Shown here: positions 32,339 to 41,389 of the stretch, piece by piece
How the letters are laid out: every line of letters starts with the position of its first letter
Numbering within the stretch: the first letter of the stretch is position 1
Origin: Rhodobacterales bacterium HKCCE3408
Lineage (GTDB): Bacteria > Pseudomonadota > Alphaproteobacteria > Rhodobacterales > Rhodobacteraceae
DNA: 43,392 nt
Direction: 5' to 3'
NCBI GenBank assembly: GCA_015689705.1
Contig: WVSN01000023.1
Coordinates: 1-43,392, forward strand
Notes under the pieces: generated by a model
Databases searched by the model: none
Seen by the model: the letters and a program-made list of their open reading frames with translations, nothing else
What the model was told of the DNA's origin: nothing
Position numbers and translations under genes: made by a program

Positions 32339-33700
32339 ATGGTCTCGCTCGTGCCCCATCTCCGCGCCACCGCCGCGCTCGCGCTGCCGCTGATCGGCAG
32401 TCACATGGCGCAGCAGGCGATCATCATCACCGACACGGTGATGACGGGCTGGTACGGCGTCGAGGCGCTGGCCGCGGTGACGCTCGGTTCGATGATCTAC
32501 TTCGTCATCTTCATCGTCGGGTCGGGATTCGCCTTCGCGGTCATGCCGATGGTCGCCGCCGCCGCCTCGGCCGAGGATACCCGCCAGGTCCGCCGGGTGA
32601 CGCGGATGGGCCTGTGGATCTCGATTCTCGCCGGGCTGGCGATGCTGCCGGTCTTCTGGTTCTCCGGCCCGATCCTGACCGCGCTCGGCCAGCAGCCGCT
32701 GCTCGCGGCGGAGGCGCAGGGCTACCTGCGGATCGTCGGCTTCGCCCTCGGCCTGTCGCTGATGATCATGGTGCTGAAAAGCCATCTCGCCGCGCTGGAG
32801 CACACCCAGATCGTGCTCTGGGCGACGGTAGCCGGGGCGGTGCTGAACGCGGGCCTGAACTGGGTGCTGATCTTCGGGCGGTTCGGCCTGCCCGAGATGG
32901 GCATCCGCGGTGCGGCGGTGGCCTCGCTCGGGACCTATTCGCTGATGTTCGCGATTCTCGCCGTCTATGCCGCGCGGGCGCGCGCGATGCGGCCCTACAC
33001 GCTGTTCGCGCGCATCTGGCGGCCCGACTGGGAGGCCTTCGGGCAGGTCTTCCGGCTCGGCTGGCCGATCGGCCTGACCCACTTGGCCGAAAGCGGGCTG
33101 TTCACCGCGTCGGGGCTGATGATGGGCTGGCTCGGGACGGTGCCGCTGGCCGCGCACGGCGTCGCGGTGCAGATCGCCTCGGTCACCTTCATGGTCCATG
33201 TCGGGCTGAGTTCGGCGGCCACGGTCCGGACCGGCCGGGCCTGGGGCCGGGCGGATCTGCAGGGGCTCCGCCTCGGCGCCGCCGCCGCGCTGATCCTGTC
33301 GGGCGCGATGGTGCTTCTGACCGTCGCAGCATTCCTCGGCCTGCCCGGGCCGCTCATCAGCCTCTTTCTCGACCCGGCCGACCCGGCCCGGCCGGACATC
33401 CTGGCCATCGGCACCGGGCTTCTGGCCGTCGCGGCCCTGTTCCAGCTGGCCGATGCGGCGCAGGTGATGGCGCTCGGGCTTCTGCGCGGGGTGCAGGACA
33501 CGCGCGTGCCGATGTTCTACGCCATCCTCAGCTACTGGGCGCTCGGCATCCCGGCCAGCTACCTGCTCGGCTTCCCGCTCGGGCTCGGCGGTCCGGGCAT
33601 CTGGCTCGGCCTCGTCATCGGGCTGGCCGTTGCCGCCATCCTGATGATGACCCGCTTCTGGCAGCGGCATGCCGGGATCGCGGGCGCGCCGGCGACCTGA
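32339..33700 (+). CDS. MATE family multidrug efflux transporter
   Basis: 453 residues, about 12 hydrophobic segments in two halves, the usual MATE size. Recognisable signatures are LPLIGSHMAQQAIIITDTVMTG near the N terminus, GFAFAVMPMVAAAASAED, and the second-half start RLGWPIGLTHLAESGLFTASGLMMGWLG around 240-267. NorM-type proteins export cationic drugs with Na+ or H+. AAGGGG lies 6 bases before the ATG at 32339. It is monocistronic; a dispersed repeat element begins right at its stop. Confidence 0.9.
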   Translation: MVSLVPHLRATAALALPLIGSHMAQQAIIITDTVMTGWYGVEALAAVTLGSMIYFVIFIVGSGFAFAVMPMVAAAASAEDTRQVRRVTRMGLWISILAGLAMLPVFWFSGPILTALGQQPLLAAEAQGYLRIVGFALGLSLMIMVLKSHLAALEHTQIVLWATVAGAVLNAGLNWVLIFGRFGLPEMGIRGAAVASLGTYSLMFAILAVYAARARAMRPYTLFARIWRPDWEAFGQVFRLGWPIGLTHLAESGLFTASGLMMGWLGTVPLAAHGVAVQIASVTFMVHVGLSSAATVRTGRAWGRADLQGLRLGAAAALILSGAMVLLTVAAFLGLPGPLISLFLDPADPARPDILAIGTGLLAVAALFQLADAAQVMALGLLRGVQDTRVPMFYAILSYWALGIPASYLLGFPLGLGGPGIWLGLVIGLAVAAILMMTRFWQRHAGIAGAPAT

Positions 33701-33753
33701 CCCCTTCATCTTTCCGAAAATCCTCCGGGGGTGCAGGGGGCTGGCCCCCTGCT
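33701..33753 (+). repeat. Dispersed intergenic repeat, copy 2
   Basis: Starts at the base after the MATE stop: CCCCTTCATCTTTCCGAAAATCCTC, a G-run, then a perfect 8-bp hairpin CAGGGGGC/GCCCCCTG. It is the plus-strand counterpart of copy 1 at 20415-20470. Such elements may act as transcript ends or nucleoid-binding sites; that is inference. Confidence 0.7.
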
Positions 33754-33775
33754 GCCCGCCGTGGACGCCCGCGTC

Positions 33776-35146
33776 TCAGCCGAGTTTTCCGAGCACCCGC
33801 GCCCAGGACCGGATGCCCTTGTGATAGCTTTCGAGGTCGTATTTCTCGTTCGGGCTGTGGATCGCGTCGCTGTCCTTGGCAAAGCCCGCCAGCACCGAAT
33901 CCATCCCGAGGATCGACTTGAAATACCCCGCCACCGGGATCGAACCGCCGGCGCCGATATAGACCGCCTCCTGGCCCCATTCGTCCGACAGCGCCTCTCG
34001 CGTCGCGGCGAAGGCGGGGTGGCCGGTGTCGAAGGACGAGGCCGGACCGGCTCCGTGGGGGTGGAACTCGACCTTGCAATCGGCCGGCACCTGCGCGGTG
34101 ACCCAGGCGCGGAAGCTCTCGCGCAGCTTCAGCGGGTCCTGGTTGGCGACAAGGCGGAAGCTGACCTTGGAGGTGCATTTCGACGGCAGGACCGTCTTGA
34201 AGCCCGCGCCGGCATAGCCGCCGGAGATCCCGTTGATCTCGGCCGTCGGCCGCGACCAGTTGAGCTCGAGCGGGGTGCGCCCCTTCTCCCCCGCGAGATC
34301 CTTGAGTCCGACCGAACCGAGGAACTCCTCGACCGAGAAATCGAGCGAGGCCCAGTCGGCCAGCAGCTCTTCCGACGGTTCCTCGACATCGTCGTAGAAG
34401 CCGGGCACCTGCACCCGGCCGTTCTCGTCGTGCAGGCCGCCGAGGATCTTCGTCATCACCCGGTTGGGGTTCATCGCCATGCCGCCGTAATGGCCGGAAT
34501 GGAGGTCGATCCGGGGGCCGGTGATGGTGATCTCCTCGCCCAGAAGGCCGCGCAGCCGGGTCGTGATCGCCGGCACCCGGTCGGCGAACAGCCCGGTGTC
34601 ACAGATCAGCGCGATATCGGCGGTCAGCTCCTGGGCGTTCTCCTCGAGGAACGGGATCAGCGACGGCGAGCCCGATTCCTCCTCGCCCTCGAGGAAGATC
34701 GTGATGCGCGCGGGCACCGCGCCGGTCTCGGCCTTCCAGGCCCGCACCGCCTCGATGAAGGTCATCAGCTGGCCCTTGTCGTCCGAGGCGCCGCGCGCGC
34801 GGATCACCTTGACGCCGTCGACCTCCTGCAGTTCGGGCTCGAAGGGCGGGGTGTCCCACAGATCCAGCGGGTCGACCGGCTGCACGTCGTAATGGCCGTA
34901 GAACAGCACGTGCGGACCGTCACCCGCGCCGTGCGCCACGACCATCGGCCGGCCGGGGGTGGGGCGGACGGCGGCGTCGAAGCCCAGGTCCTCGAGCTCT
35001 CCGGCCAGCCATTCCGCGGCCTCGCGGCAATCGGCGGCATGGGCGGGATCGGTCGAGATCGAGGGAATCCGCAGAAGCGTCATCAGCCGCTCGACCGAGC
35101 GGTCGAGATCGGTGTCGATACGGGCGAGGACGGCGTCGAGGCTCAT
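33776..35146 (-). CDS. M20 family metallopeptidase (dipeptidase)
   Basis: 456 residues, typical of M20 dipeptidases. Metal ligands are visible in order: His in VLFYGHYDVQPVDP at about 80-93, bridging Asp in GASDDKGQL at about 119-127, Glu-Glu in LEGEEESGSP at about 151-160, Asp in ICDTGLF near 180, and the final His in DAIHSPNEKYDLESY near 433. The dimerisation lid domain holds GPRIDLHSGHYGG. It probably splits dipeptides in the cytoplasm. It converges with the MATE gene and has its own promoter region to the right. Confidence 0.92.
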   Translation of the reverse strand: MSLDAVLARIDTDLDRSVERLMTLLRIPSISTDPAHAADCREAAEWLAGELEDLGFDAAVRPTPGRPMVVAHGAGDGPHVLFYGHYDVQPVDPLDLWDTPPFEPELQEVDGVKVIRARGASDDKGQLMTFIEAVRAWKAETGAVPARITIFLEGEEESGSPSLIPFLEENAQELTADIALICDTGLFADRVPAITTRLRGLLGEEITITGPRIDLHSGHYGGMAMNPNRVMTKILGGLHDENGRVQVPGFYDDVEEPSEELLADWASLDFSVEEFLGSVGLKDLAGEKGRTPLELNWSRPTAEINGISGGYAGAGFKTVLPSKCTSKVSFRLVANQDPLKLRESFRAWVTAQVPADCKVEFHPHGAGPASSFDTGHPAFAATREALSDEWGQEAVYIGAGGSIPVAGYFKSILGMDSVLAGFAKDSDAIHSPNEKYDLESYHKGIRSWARVLGKLG

Positions 35147-35282
35147 GTGGGGCTCCCTGTCTCTGGCGGCATGATTTCGCGGATGTGAACACTACCGGCC
35201 GGCGCAGCGCTGTCCAGCGGTTGAGGGCGCCCCGGGCTTGCGCTACCTCAGCCGCCACAAGGCAAGAGCGGGAGGATCATCC

Positions 35283-35864
35283 ATGCGCGCATTCATCGGC
35301 ATCATTCTGGCCGCCGGGCTGACCGCCCCGGCGCTGGCGCAGGACCTGCCCGGACGGCGCGAGGCGCTGCGGATGGTCTTCGAGGGCGACGCGCCGGTCG
35401 AAAGCGTGGTCTTTCCCGACGACAGCCTGAACCCGGCGGAACTGCAGCTTCTGTCCAATGCGGTGTCCCAGGGCCTGATGCCCGAGATGCGCTATTACGG
35501 CGCCATCGCCATTGCGCCCGACCGCGGGCTGGCCGATCCGCAGACGACGACGGCGGTGGGCAATTTCCACGATGCCGACAGCGCGTCGGCCGCAGCGCTG
35601 GCGCGTTGCAACGATGCCCGGGACGAGGACGAGGCGGAGTGCGTGCTGGTGCTCGTGGTCCGGCCGGCCGGCTGGAGCGCGGGCGCGCCGCTGCAACTGT
35701 CTTCGGGCGCGGCCGAGGCGCTGCGCCGCGACTTCCGCGGCGGACGGCCGCGCTATTTCGCCATCTCGCCCGCCTCGGGCCAGTTCGGCATGGGCGGAAG
35801 CGAGTCCGCGGCCAATGCCGATTGCGGCTACGAGGATTGTCGCGTGGTGGTCGCCGAGGACTGA
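35283..35864 (+). CDS. Secreted protein with DUF4189-like halves
   Basis: 193 residues. A signal peptide (1-20, ending PALAQD) is followed by a variable region of about 55 residues. Then come two related stretches: YGAIAIAPDRGLA with a Ser/Ala-rich helix and Cys (about 76-118), and YFAISPASGQFGMGGSESAANADC ending CRVVVAED (about 156-193). Each looks like the DUF4189 pattern (Ala-Ile-Ala, Gly, Ala-rich helix with Cys, then a Cys strand), so the protein may hold two degenerate copies. GGGAGGATCATCC precedes the ATG. The function is unknown; hemA follows. Confidence 0.65.
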   Translation: MRAFIGIILAAGLTAPALAQDLPGRREALRMVFEGDAPVESVVFPDDSLNPAELQLLSNAVSQGLMPEMRYYGAIAIAPDRGLADPQTTTAVGNFHDADSASAAALARCNDARDEDEAECVLVLVVRPAGWSAGAPLQLSSGAAEALRRDFRGGRPRYFAISPASGQFGMGGSESAANADCGYEDCRVVVAED

Positions 35865-35888
35865 TCCGGCCCACCAGGGCGCCGCCGA

Positions 35889-35902
35889 TTGACGTGGATC
35901 AA
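35889..35902 (+). promoter_or_regulatory. FNR/FnrL box upstream of hemA
   Basis: TTGACGTGGATCAA matches TTGAT-N4-ATCAA with one change (C for T at the fifth base). It is centred about 132 bases before the GTG start. TGTAAC at 35922-35927 is a possible -10 and would put the TSS near 35934, about 39 bases from the box centre, close to the class II spacing. In Rhodobacter sphaeroides hemA is known to be FnrL-activated. Confidence 0.75.
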
Positions 35903-36027
35903 TGGCAGGGGCGCGGCGATTTGTAACTTGGCTGCATGGGCCGGGATGGTTATGTGCACCCCACGGGTCGTTTGACCCTTTGCCAGCTGCCTCCCGGGCC
36001 ATGCTCGTCCGGACTTGGAGACCGCCA

Positions 36028-37251
36028 GTGAACTACGACGCCGCGCTTGAGACCGCCATCGGACGCCTCCACGACGAGGGGCGCTACCGGACTTTCATCG
36101 AGATCGAGCGCAAGATGGGCGAATTTCCCCGGGCCGTCTGGACGCGCGCGGATGGCAGCAAGCGCGACATCACCGTCTGGTGCGGCAACGATTACCTGGG
36201 CATGGGCCAGCACCCGGTCGTGCTTGAGGCGATGCACGAAGCGCTGGAGGTGAGCGGCGCGGGATCGGGCGGGACGCGCAACATCTCGGGCACCACGGTC
36301 TGGCACAAGCGGCTTGAGGCCGAGCTGGCCGATCTGCACGGCACCGAGGCGGCGCTTCTGTTCACCTCCGCCTACATCGCGAACGACGCCACACTGTCGA
36401 CGCTGCCGAAGCTGTTTCCCGGCCTCATCATCTATTCCGACGCGCTGAACCATGCCTCGATGATTGAGGGTATCCGCCGCAACGGCGGGGCCAAGCGCGT
36501 CTTCCGGCACAACGATATCAGTCACTTGCGCGAACTTCTTGAAGCCGACGACCCGGCCGCGCCGAAGCTGATCGCGTTCGAGAGCGTCTATTCGATGGAC
36601 GGCGATTTCGGACCCATCGCCGAGATCTGCGACCTCGCCGAGGAATTCGGCGCGCTGACCTATCTTGACGAGGTGCACGCGGTCGGCATGTACGGCCCGC
36701 GCGGCGGCGGTGTCGCCGAGCGTGACGGGCTGACGCACCGGATCGACATTATCAACGGCACGCTCGGCAAGGCGTTCGGCGTGCATGGCGGCTACATCGC
36801 CACATCCGCGAAAATGTGCGACGCGATAAGGTCTTACGCGCCGGGCTTCATCTTCACCACATCGCTTCCGCCGGTCGTGGCGGCGGGCGCTGCGGCCTCG
36901 ATCCGGCACCTCAAGGGCGACCAGGCGCTGCGCGACCTGCACCAGGAACGTGCGACAGCGCTGAAGCTGCGTCTGCGCGGGCTGGGCCTGCCGATCATCG
37001 ACCACGGCTCTCATATCGTGCCGGTGATCGTCGGCGATCCCAAGCACACCAAGCTGATTTCGGACATGCTGCTGGAAGATCACGGCATCTACGTGCAGCC
37101 GATCAACTATCCGACGGTGCCGCGCGGGACCGAGCGTCTGCGCTTCACCCCGTCGCCCGTGCACACTCCGCGCGATCTGGATGCATTGGTGCGTGCAATG
37201 GATACGCTCTGGAGCCATTGCGCGCTGAATCGCGCCGAATTGGCAGGCTGA
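36028..37251 (+). CDS. hemA: 5-aminolevulinate synthase
   Basis: 407 residues from a GTG start at 36028, equal to the Rhodobacter enzyme. It condenses glycine with succinyl-CoA, the first step of heme, bacteriochlorophyll and cobalamin synthesis in alphaproteobacteria. Clear motifs: [11 protein letters not shown] at the start, [53 protein letters not shown] around 211-233, and the PLP lysine in [14 protein letters not shown] near residue 248. The GTG is set by family alignment and TTGGAGA upstream; the frame is open further but reads unlike the family. An FNR box lies upstream. No photosynthesis gene is in the window, so phototrophy cannot be judged. Confidence 0.96.
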   Translation: MNYDAALETAIGRLHDEGRYRTFIEIERKMGEFPRAVWTRADGSKRDITVWCGNDYLGMGQHPVVLEAMHEALEVSGAGSGGTRNISGTTVWHKRLEAELADLHGTEAALLFTSAYIANDATLSTLPKLFPGLIIYSDALNHASMIEGIRRNGGAKRVFRHNDISHLRELLEADDPAAPKLIAFESVYSMDGDFGPIAEICDLAEEFGALTYLDEVHAVGMYGPRGGGVAERDGLTHRIDIINGTLGKAFGVHGGYIATSAKMCDAIRSYAPGFIFTTSLPPVVAAGAAASIRHLKGDQALRDLHQERATALKLRLRGLGLPIIDHGSHIVPVIVGDPKHTKLISDMLLEDHGIYVQPINYPTVPRGTERLRFTPSPVHTPRDLDALVRAMDTLWSHCALNRAELAG

Positions 37252-37404
37252 GCCCTTTCGGCTGGTGCATCGCCCCCGGCAAACATGCTAATAACCTCCT
37301 AACGCGGTGACCGGGAATCGCCGGTATCGGGGAAGACGCTGCCGCTGCGCGCTCCGGGGGGACGCGCAAGCTGCTCATACAAAATGGTTTTGGGGCAGGG
37401 CCGG

Positions 37405-38628
37405 ATGGGCCGATCGGACGGTCATACAGAGGCGCAGGGTTTTCCTTACGAGGAATATGATTCCCTCGACGTGCCCCTCGGAGACATTCTGCGGGGCGAG
37501 CGCGCAACTGCGGGCAAATCGCTTCTGGACGTGGAGCGCGATCTCAAGATCAAGGCCACCTACATAGCGGCGATCGAGAACAGCGATCTCGATGCCTTTG
37601 CCAGCCGCGGCTTCATCGCCGGCTACGTCCGCTCCTACGCCCGGTATCTCGGCCTCGACCCCGAATGGACCTACAGCCGCTTCGCCCGCGAAAGCGGCTT
37701 CACCGGCGTCCACGGCTTTTCGGCACAACAGGCCGCGGCGGCGCGGCGGAGTTTCGGCGAGGCACCCCGGCGGGTCGATCCGAACGACGTGATCGTCGCC
37801 TCGCGGGTCAGCTTCGCCCCCGCGCGGGAAAAGCTCTTTGACCGGATCGAACCCGGCGCGCTCGGCTCCATCGCGGTGCTGGCGGCGGTCGTTCTTGGCA
37901 TCGGCTACGGCGCCTGGGCCATCCTGCACGACATCCAGCGGCTGCAATTCGCGCCAGTGGACGAGGCCCCGTCGACCTATGCGGAGTTCGACCCGGTGCC
38001 TGCCGGCCCGGGCTTCGGCCCGCCCGACATCGCCGCCGTGACGCCCGGCACCCCGGGGGCGCGCGACGACGGCTTCGACCCGATCTACCGGCCGCAGGCG
38101 CTGGACGTGCCCGTGCTCACCCCGCGTGACGAGCCGATCGCCGCGCTCGACCCCGACCGCGTCGGCACGCTGGTCGCGCCCGAGACGGTCGCGCCGGTCG
38201 TCGAGGAGGCCGCGGCGACCGAGGTGGCCGAAGCGCTGGACGACGAGGCCGACGTTCAGGTGACCGCGACCAGCGAAAACGAAGTGACGCTTGTCGCGCT
38301 ATGCCCGTCCTGGATCCGCATCCGGACGCCGTCGGGCACCGTCGTGTTCGAGGGCACGCTGGACGGCGGCGAGACCTTCGCGCTGTCGGCGGCGGAAGAG
38401 CCTCCGGTCCTGCGCACCGGCAACGCCGGCGGCATCTACTTCATGGTCGACGGCCAGCCGATGGGCCCGGCCGGCGAAAGTGGCGCGATCACCGACAACG
38501 TGGCCCTGTCGGCCGAGGCCATCGCGCAGAATTACGGCCCGATGGACCGGAACCTGTCGCCCGAGACCGTGCAGTTCGTGGAGCTCGCCATGGCCGGCGA
38601 GGATATCGCGCCGGTCCTCTGCCAGTAA
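37405..38628 (+). CDS. RodZ-like helix-turn-helix membrane protein
   Basis: 407 residues. An N-terminal Xre-like HTH_25 domain (about 20-95) has LGDILRGERATAGKSLLDVERDLKIKATYIAAIEN and FIAGYVRSYARYLGLDPE. One transmembrane helix follows near 150-170 (LGSIAVLAAVVLGIGYGAWA), then a Pro/Asp-rich linker and a C-terminal beta domain (about 290-370) of DUF4115 type: WIRIRTPSGTVVFEGTLDGGETF. This is the RodZ layout, linking MreB to the membrane for rod shape. The start at 37405 has GGGGCAGGG upstream; an ATG seven codons earlier lacks one. It sits between hemA and ispG, as RodZ-like genes often sit beside ispG. Confidence 0.88.
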   Translation: MGRSDGHTEAQGFPYEEYDSLDVPLGDILRGERATAGKSLLDVERDLKIKATYIAAIENSDLDAFASRGFIAGYVRSYARYLGLDPEWTYSRFARESGFTGVHGFSAQQAAAARRSFGEAPRRVDPNDVIVASRVSFAPAREKLFDRIEPGALGSIAVLAAVVLGIGYGAWAILHDIQRLQFAPVDEAPSTYAEFDPVPAGPGFGPPDIAAVTPGTPGARDDGFDPIYRPQALDVPVLTPRDEPIAALDPDRVGTLVAPETVAPVVEEAAATEVAEALDDEADVQVTATSENEVTLVALCPSWIRIRTPSGTVVFEGTLDGGETFALSAAEEPPVLRTGNAGGIYFMVDGQPMGPAGESGAITDNVALSAEAIAQNYGPMDRNLSPETVQFVELAMAGEDIAPVLCQ

Positions 38629-38698
38629 CGTCGCACCCGGGTTGCCGGAGCGCCCGCGCAGGCATAGCCTGTAGCCGACACGCATCCGCGAGACCGAC

Positions 38699-39832
38699 AT
38701 GACGCACAATCCGATCCGCCCCTGGCGCAACATCGACCGCCGCAAGTCGCGGCAGATCATGGTCGGGTCCGTGCCCGTGGGCGGAGACGCTCCGATTTCC
38801 GTCCAGACGATGACGAACACGCCGACGACCGACGTGAAGGCGACGGTCGAACAGATCCTGCGCTGCGCCGATGCGGGCGCGGATATCGTCCGGGTTTCGG
38901 TCCCGGACGAGGCCAGTTCGAAGGCGCTGCGCGAGATCGTGCGCGAGGTGCCGGTGCCGATCGTGGCGGACATCCATTTCCATTACAAACGCGGGATCGA
39001 GGCCGCCGAGGCGGGCGCGGCCTGCCTGCGCATCAATCCCGGCAATATCGGCAAGCCCGAGCGCGTGCGCGAGGTGATCCAGGCGGCGCGGGACCACGGC
39101 TGTTCCATGCGGATCGGGGTCAATGCCGGCAGTCTCGAGAAGCACCTGCTGGAGAAATACGGCGAGCCGTGCCCCGAGGCGATGATCGAAAGCGGGCTCG
39201 ACCATATCCGCATCCTCGAGGACAACGATTTCCACGAATACAAGATCAGCGTGAAGGCGTCCGACGTGTTCCTCGCCGCGGCCGCCTACCAGGGCCTGGC
39301 CGAGGCAACGGATGCGCCGCTCCATCTCGGGATCACCGAGGCCGGCGGCTTCGTCGGCGGCACGATCAAGAGCGCCATCGGCCTTGGCAACCTGCTGTGG
39401 ATGGGGATCGGCGATACGCTGCGGGTCAGCCTGTCCGCCGATCCGGTCGAGGAGGTGAAGGTCGGCTTCGAGATCCTGAAGGCGCTCGGCCTGCGCCACC
39501 GGGGCGTCAACATCATCTCCTGCCCGTCCTGCGCGCGGCAGGGCTTCGACGTCATCAAGACGGTCGAGATCCTCGAAAAGCGGCTGGAGCACATCAAGAC
39601 GCCGATGAGCCTGTCGATCATCGGCTGCGTGGTGAACGGGCCGGGCGAAGCATTGATGACCGATGTCGGCTTTACCGGCGGCGGCGCAGGCAACGGCATG
39701 GTCTACCTCGCCGGGAAGCAATCGCACCGGATGAGCAACGAGCAGATGGTCGACCACATCGTGGAGCAGGTCGAGAAGAAGGCCGCCGAGATCGAAGCCG
39801 TCCGTGCGGCCGAGCCGACCGCCGCGGAATGA
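38699..39832 (+). CDS. ispG: 4-hydroxy-3-methylbut-2-enyl diphosphate synthase
   Basis: 377 residues, usual for IspG (GcpE), the [4Fe-4S] enzyme of the MEP isoprenoid pathway that turns MEcPP into HMBPP. Motifs: [18 protein letters not shown] near residues 37-54, [29 protein letters not shown] at about 90-118, then the cluster cysteines in [10 protein letters not shown] at about 274-283 and [10 protein letters not shown] near 309-318. Reducing power normally comes from flavodoxin or ferredoxin. No strong ribosome binding site is seen; the ATG was chosen by family likeness ([17 protein letters not shown]). It is 70 bases after the RodZ-like gene. Confidence 0.95.
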   Translation: MTHNPIRPWRNIDRRKSRQIMVGSVPVGGDAPISVQTMTNTPTTDVKATVEQILRCADAGADIVRVSVPDEASSKALREIVREVPVPIVADIHFHYKRGIEAAEAGAACLRINPGNIGKPERVREVIQAARDHGCSMRIGVNAGSLEKHLLEKYGEPCPEAMIESGLDHIRILEDNDFHEYKISVKASDVFLAAAAYQGLAEATDAPLHLGITEAGGFVGGTIKSAIGLGNLLWMGIGDTLRVSLSADPVEEVKVGFEILKALGLRHRGVNIISCPSCARQGFDVIKTVEILEKRLEHIKTPMSLSIIGCVVNGPGEALMTDVGFTGGGAGNGMVYLAGKQSHRMSNEQMVDHIVEQVEKKAAEIEAVRAAEPTAAE

Positions 39833-39836
39833 AGAA

Positions 39837-39861
39837 CGGGCGGCCCGGTTGAGGCCGCCCG
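39837..39861 (+). terminator. Hairpin after ispG
   Basis: A 9-bp stem CGGGCGGCC/GGCCGCCCG with a 7-base loop, 4 bases after the ispG stop. It lacks a T-run (CCAGTTCGA follows), so termination may be weak or Rho-assisted. I see nothing else in the 230 bases up to the next gene. Confidence 0.5.
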
Positions 39862-40091
39862 CCAGTTCGATCCGAAACCTGCACGGGGGACAGTCGGCAG
39901 ACTTCAGGACTGCGACCCGCCGCCTGAAACCCCGGGGCCGGGGGCGCGCCATCGGGGGTGGACGCGAGCGGGCCGGGCGAGGCAGGCGATCCGGCAGCGG
40001 GCCACCTGTGAGGCGCATCTTGCCGACCGCGATGACAAAGGCATGACATCCGCAGCCAATTCCGGGCGTTTCCTGTGGACAGCTGCGGCGG

Positions 40092-41246
40092 CTACTCGGC
40101 AGCCAGACGCCCGCCGGCGGCCTGCGCGAGGGCCCGGGCGACGGAGCCGTGGCCGGCGGTGACCCGGCCGGCGGACAGGGTCGCGGCGACATGGCCGGTC
40201 GCGGCCTCGACGATGACGAGATCCGCCCGGCGGCCGGGTTCGATCTCGCCCCGGTCTGTTAGCCCCATGATCGCAGCGGGCCTGGCCGAGACCAGCGCCC
40301 AGGCGGTTTCCAGCGGCATGAGATCGCGGGCCTGAAGCGCGAGGACCGCGCGCAGAACCGAGGAGGGCGAATTGCCCGAGACCAGCGCGTCGATCAGCCC
40401 GTCGGCGACCCAGGACTGGTGGCGGGCGCTGTCGATCACCTGCGCGGCGTCGAGCAGCACGGGATCGCCCATGCCGGCCGCTGCCGCTGCGGCGCTTCGC
40501 GTGCGCGGAGCGTCGGCCATGCGCGCGCCGATCATCCGGTAATATTCGCGCTCTTCGGCGTCCTTGTCGGCGGTCGAGGAATAGCCGATGCCGGCCGCGT
40601 CGCATGTCTCGGCCAGCCGGCAGACATTGCGCGTGACGCAGGGAGCGGCGGCCTGCGCCTCGGCGATGGCGGCGTCGAGATTGCGCACCGGGACGCCCAG
40701 GGCGCGGGCATGGGCCGCGCGGGCGGCGGGGCCCTGGTCGGCGATGTCGATCAGCAGCGCGAGGAGCGGCACGAGCGAGAGATGCGCGATCCCGCCGGCA
40801 CGCAGGACCGCGATGAGACGGTCGGTCGTGTCGGTCAGATGGGTGTCGGCCTCGATCCGGGCGGCGATATCGACGGGCGAGGGGCCGCGTCCGGCGATGG
40901 CGGCGATCACCGCCTCGGCCATTGCGGGTGTCGCGCAGGCATCGGCGCGGGTCCAGCCTGCCGAGATCCAGGCGGTGGTGATGCCGTGCCGGGCGAGGCT
41001 GGCGAGACCGTCCGCGACCGCGCCCGCCACGTCCGCGGGCTTCGGTCGCGACGGCAGATGCGCCCGCCAGGCCGAGGATCGCAGGTCGACGATGCCCGGC
41101 AGAACGAGATGGCCGGCCACGTCGATCTCGGTCCCGCCGGTCCCTCCGATCAGGCCGCCCGTCAGAGACAACGGCTCCGGATCGAAGCTGCCGGCGCGCA
41201 AGACCGCGCCTCCGCTCAGGCGGAGGGTCTGAGGCCCGTCATGCAT
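40092..41246 (-). CDS. PhnM-like amidohydrolase, apparently without metal ligands
   Basis: 384 residues, near the usual PhnM size of about 380. PhnM hydrolyses ribose-1-methylphosphonate triphosphate in C-P lyase phosphonate use. The fold markers are present: an N-terminal small beta domain, VLPGIVDLRSS, GITTAWISAG, GNSPSSVLRAVLALQ near 300 and a C-terminal PGRRADLVIVEAA. But the places where family members carry metal ligands have changed: His-x-Asp after VDL reads Arg-Ser-Ser, the SHDD segment reads SSTAD, the SHSGN segment reads ARHQS, and SSDY reads VSGN. No other phn gene is in the window. It may be a pseudoenzyme, or a hydrolase using different residues. Confidence 0.7.
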   Translation of the reverse strand: MHDGPQTLRLSGGAVLRAGSFDPEPLSLTGGLIGGTGGTEIDVAGHLVLPGIVDLRSSAWRAHLPSRPKPADVAGAVADGLASLARHGITTAWISAGWTRADACATPAMAEAVIAAIAGRGPSPVDIAARIEADTHLTDTTDRLIAVLRAGGIAHLSLVPLLALLIDIADQGPAARAAHARALGVPVRNLDAAIAEAQAAAPCVTRNVCRLAETCDAAGIGYSSTADKDAEEREYYRMIGARMADAPRTRSAAAAAAGMGDPVLLDAAQVIDSARHQSWVADGLIDALVSGNSPSSVLRAVLALQARDLMPLETAWALVSARPAAIMGLTDRGEIEPGRRADLVIVEAATGHVAATLSAGRVTAGHGSVARALAQAAGGRLAAE

Positions 41247-41389
41247 CGGGAACCCGCTCTAATCCTCGTTTTGATCGAATGTAGGCAGGCTTCGTATCGA
41301 CCGTATGACATGGCCCGGGCGGCGTTGCGCCCGGCCCGCGCGCGGCGTAGCCTCCCCGGACGACGACGACCGAGAAGGGGAAGACGGCG

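Noticed and set aside
32288-33709. A 473-codon minus-strand frame opposite the MATE gene
   Set aside because: Arg/Pro/Gln/His-rich shadow translation without domains; the plus strand encodes an evident MATE transporter.
40092-41246. Evidence of a phosphonate (C-P lyase) operon around the PhnM-like gene
   Set aside because: The neighbours are ispG and a lactate dehydrogenase-type oxidase; no phnG-L, phnN or phosphonate transporter is present in the window.
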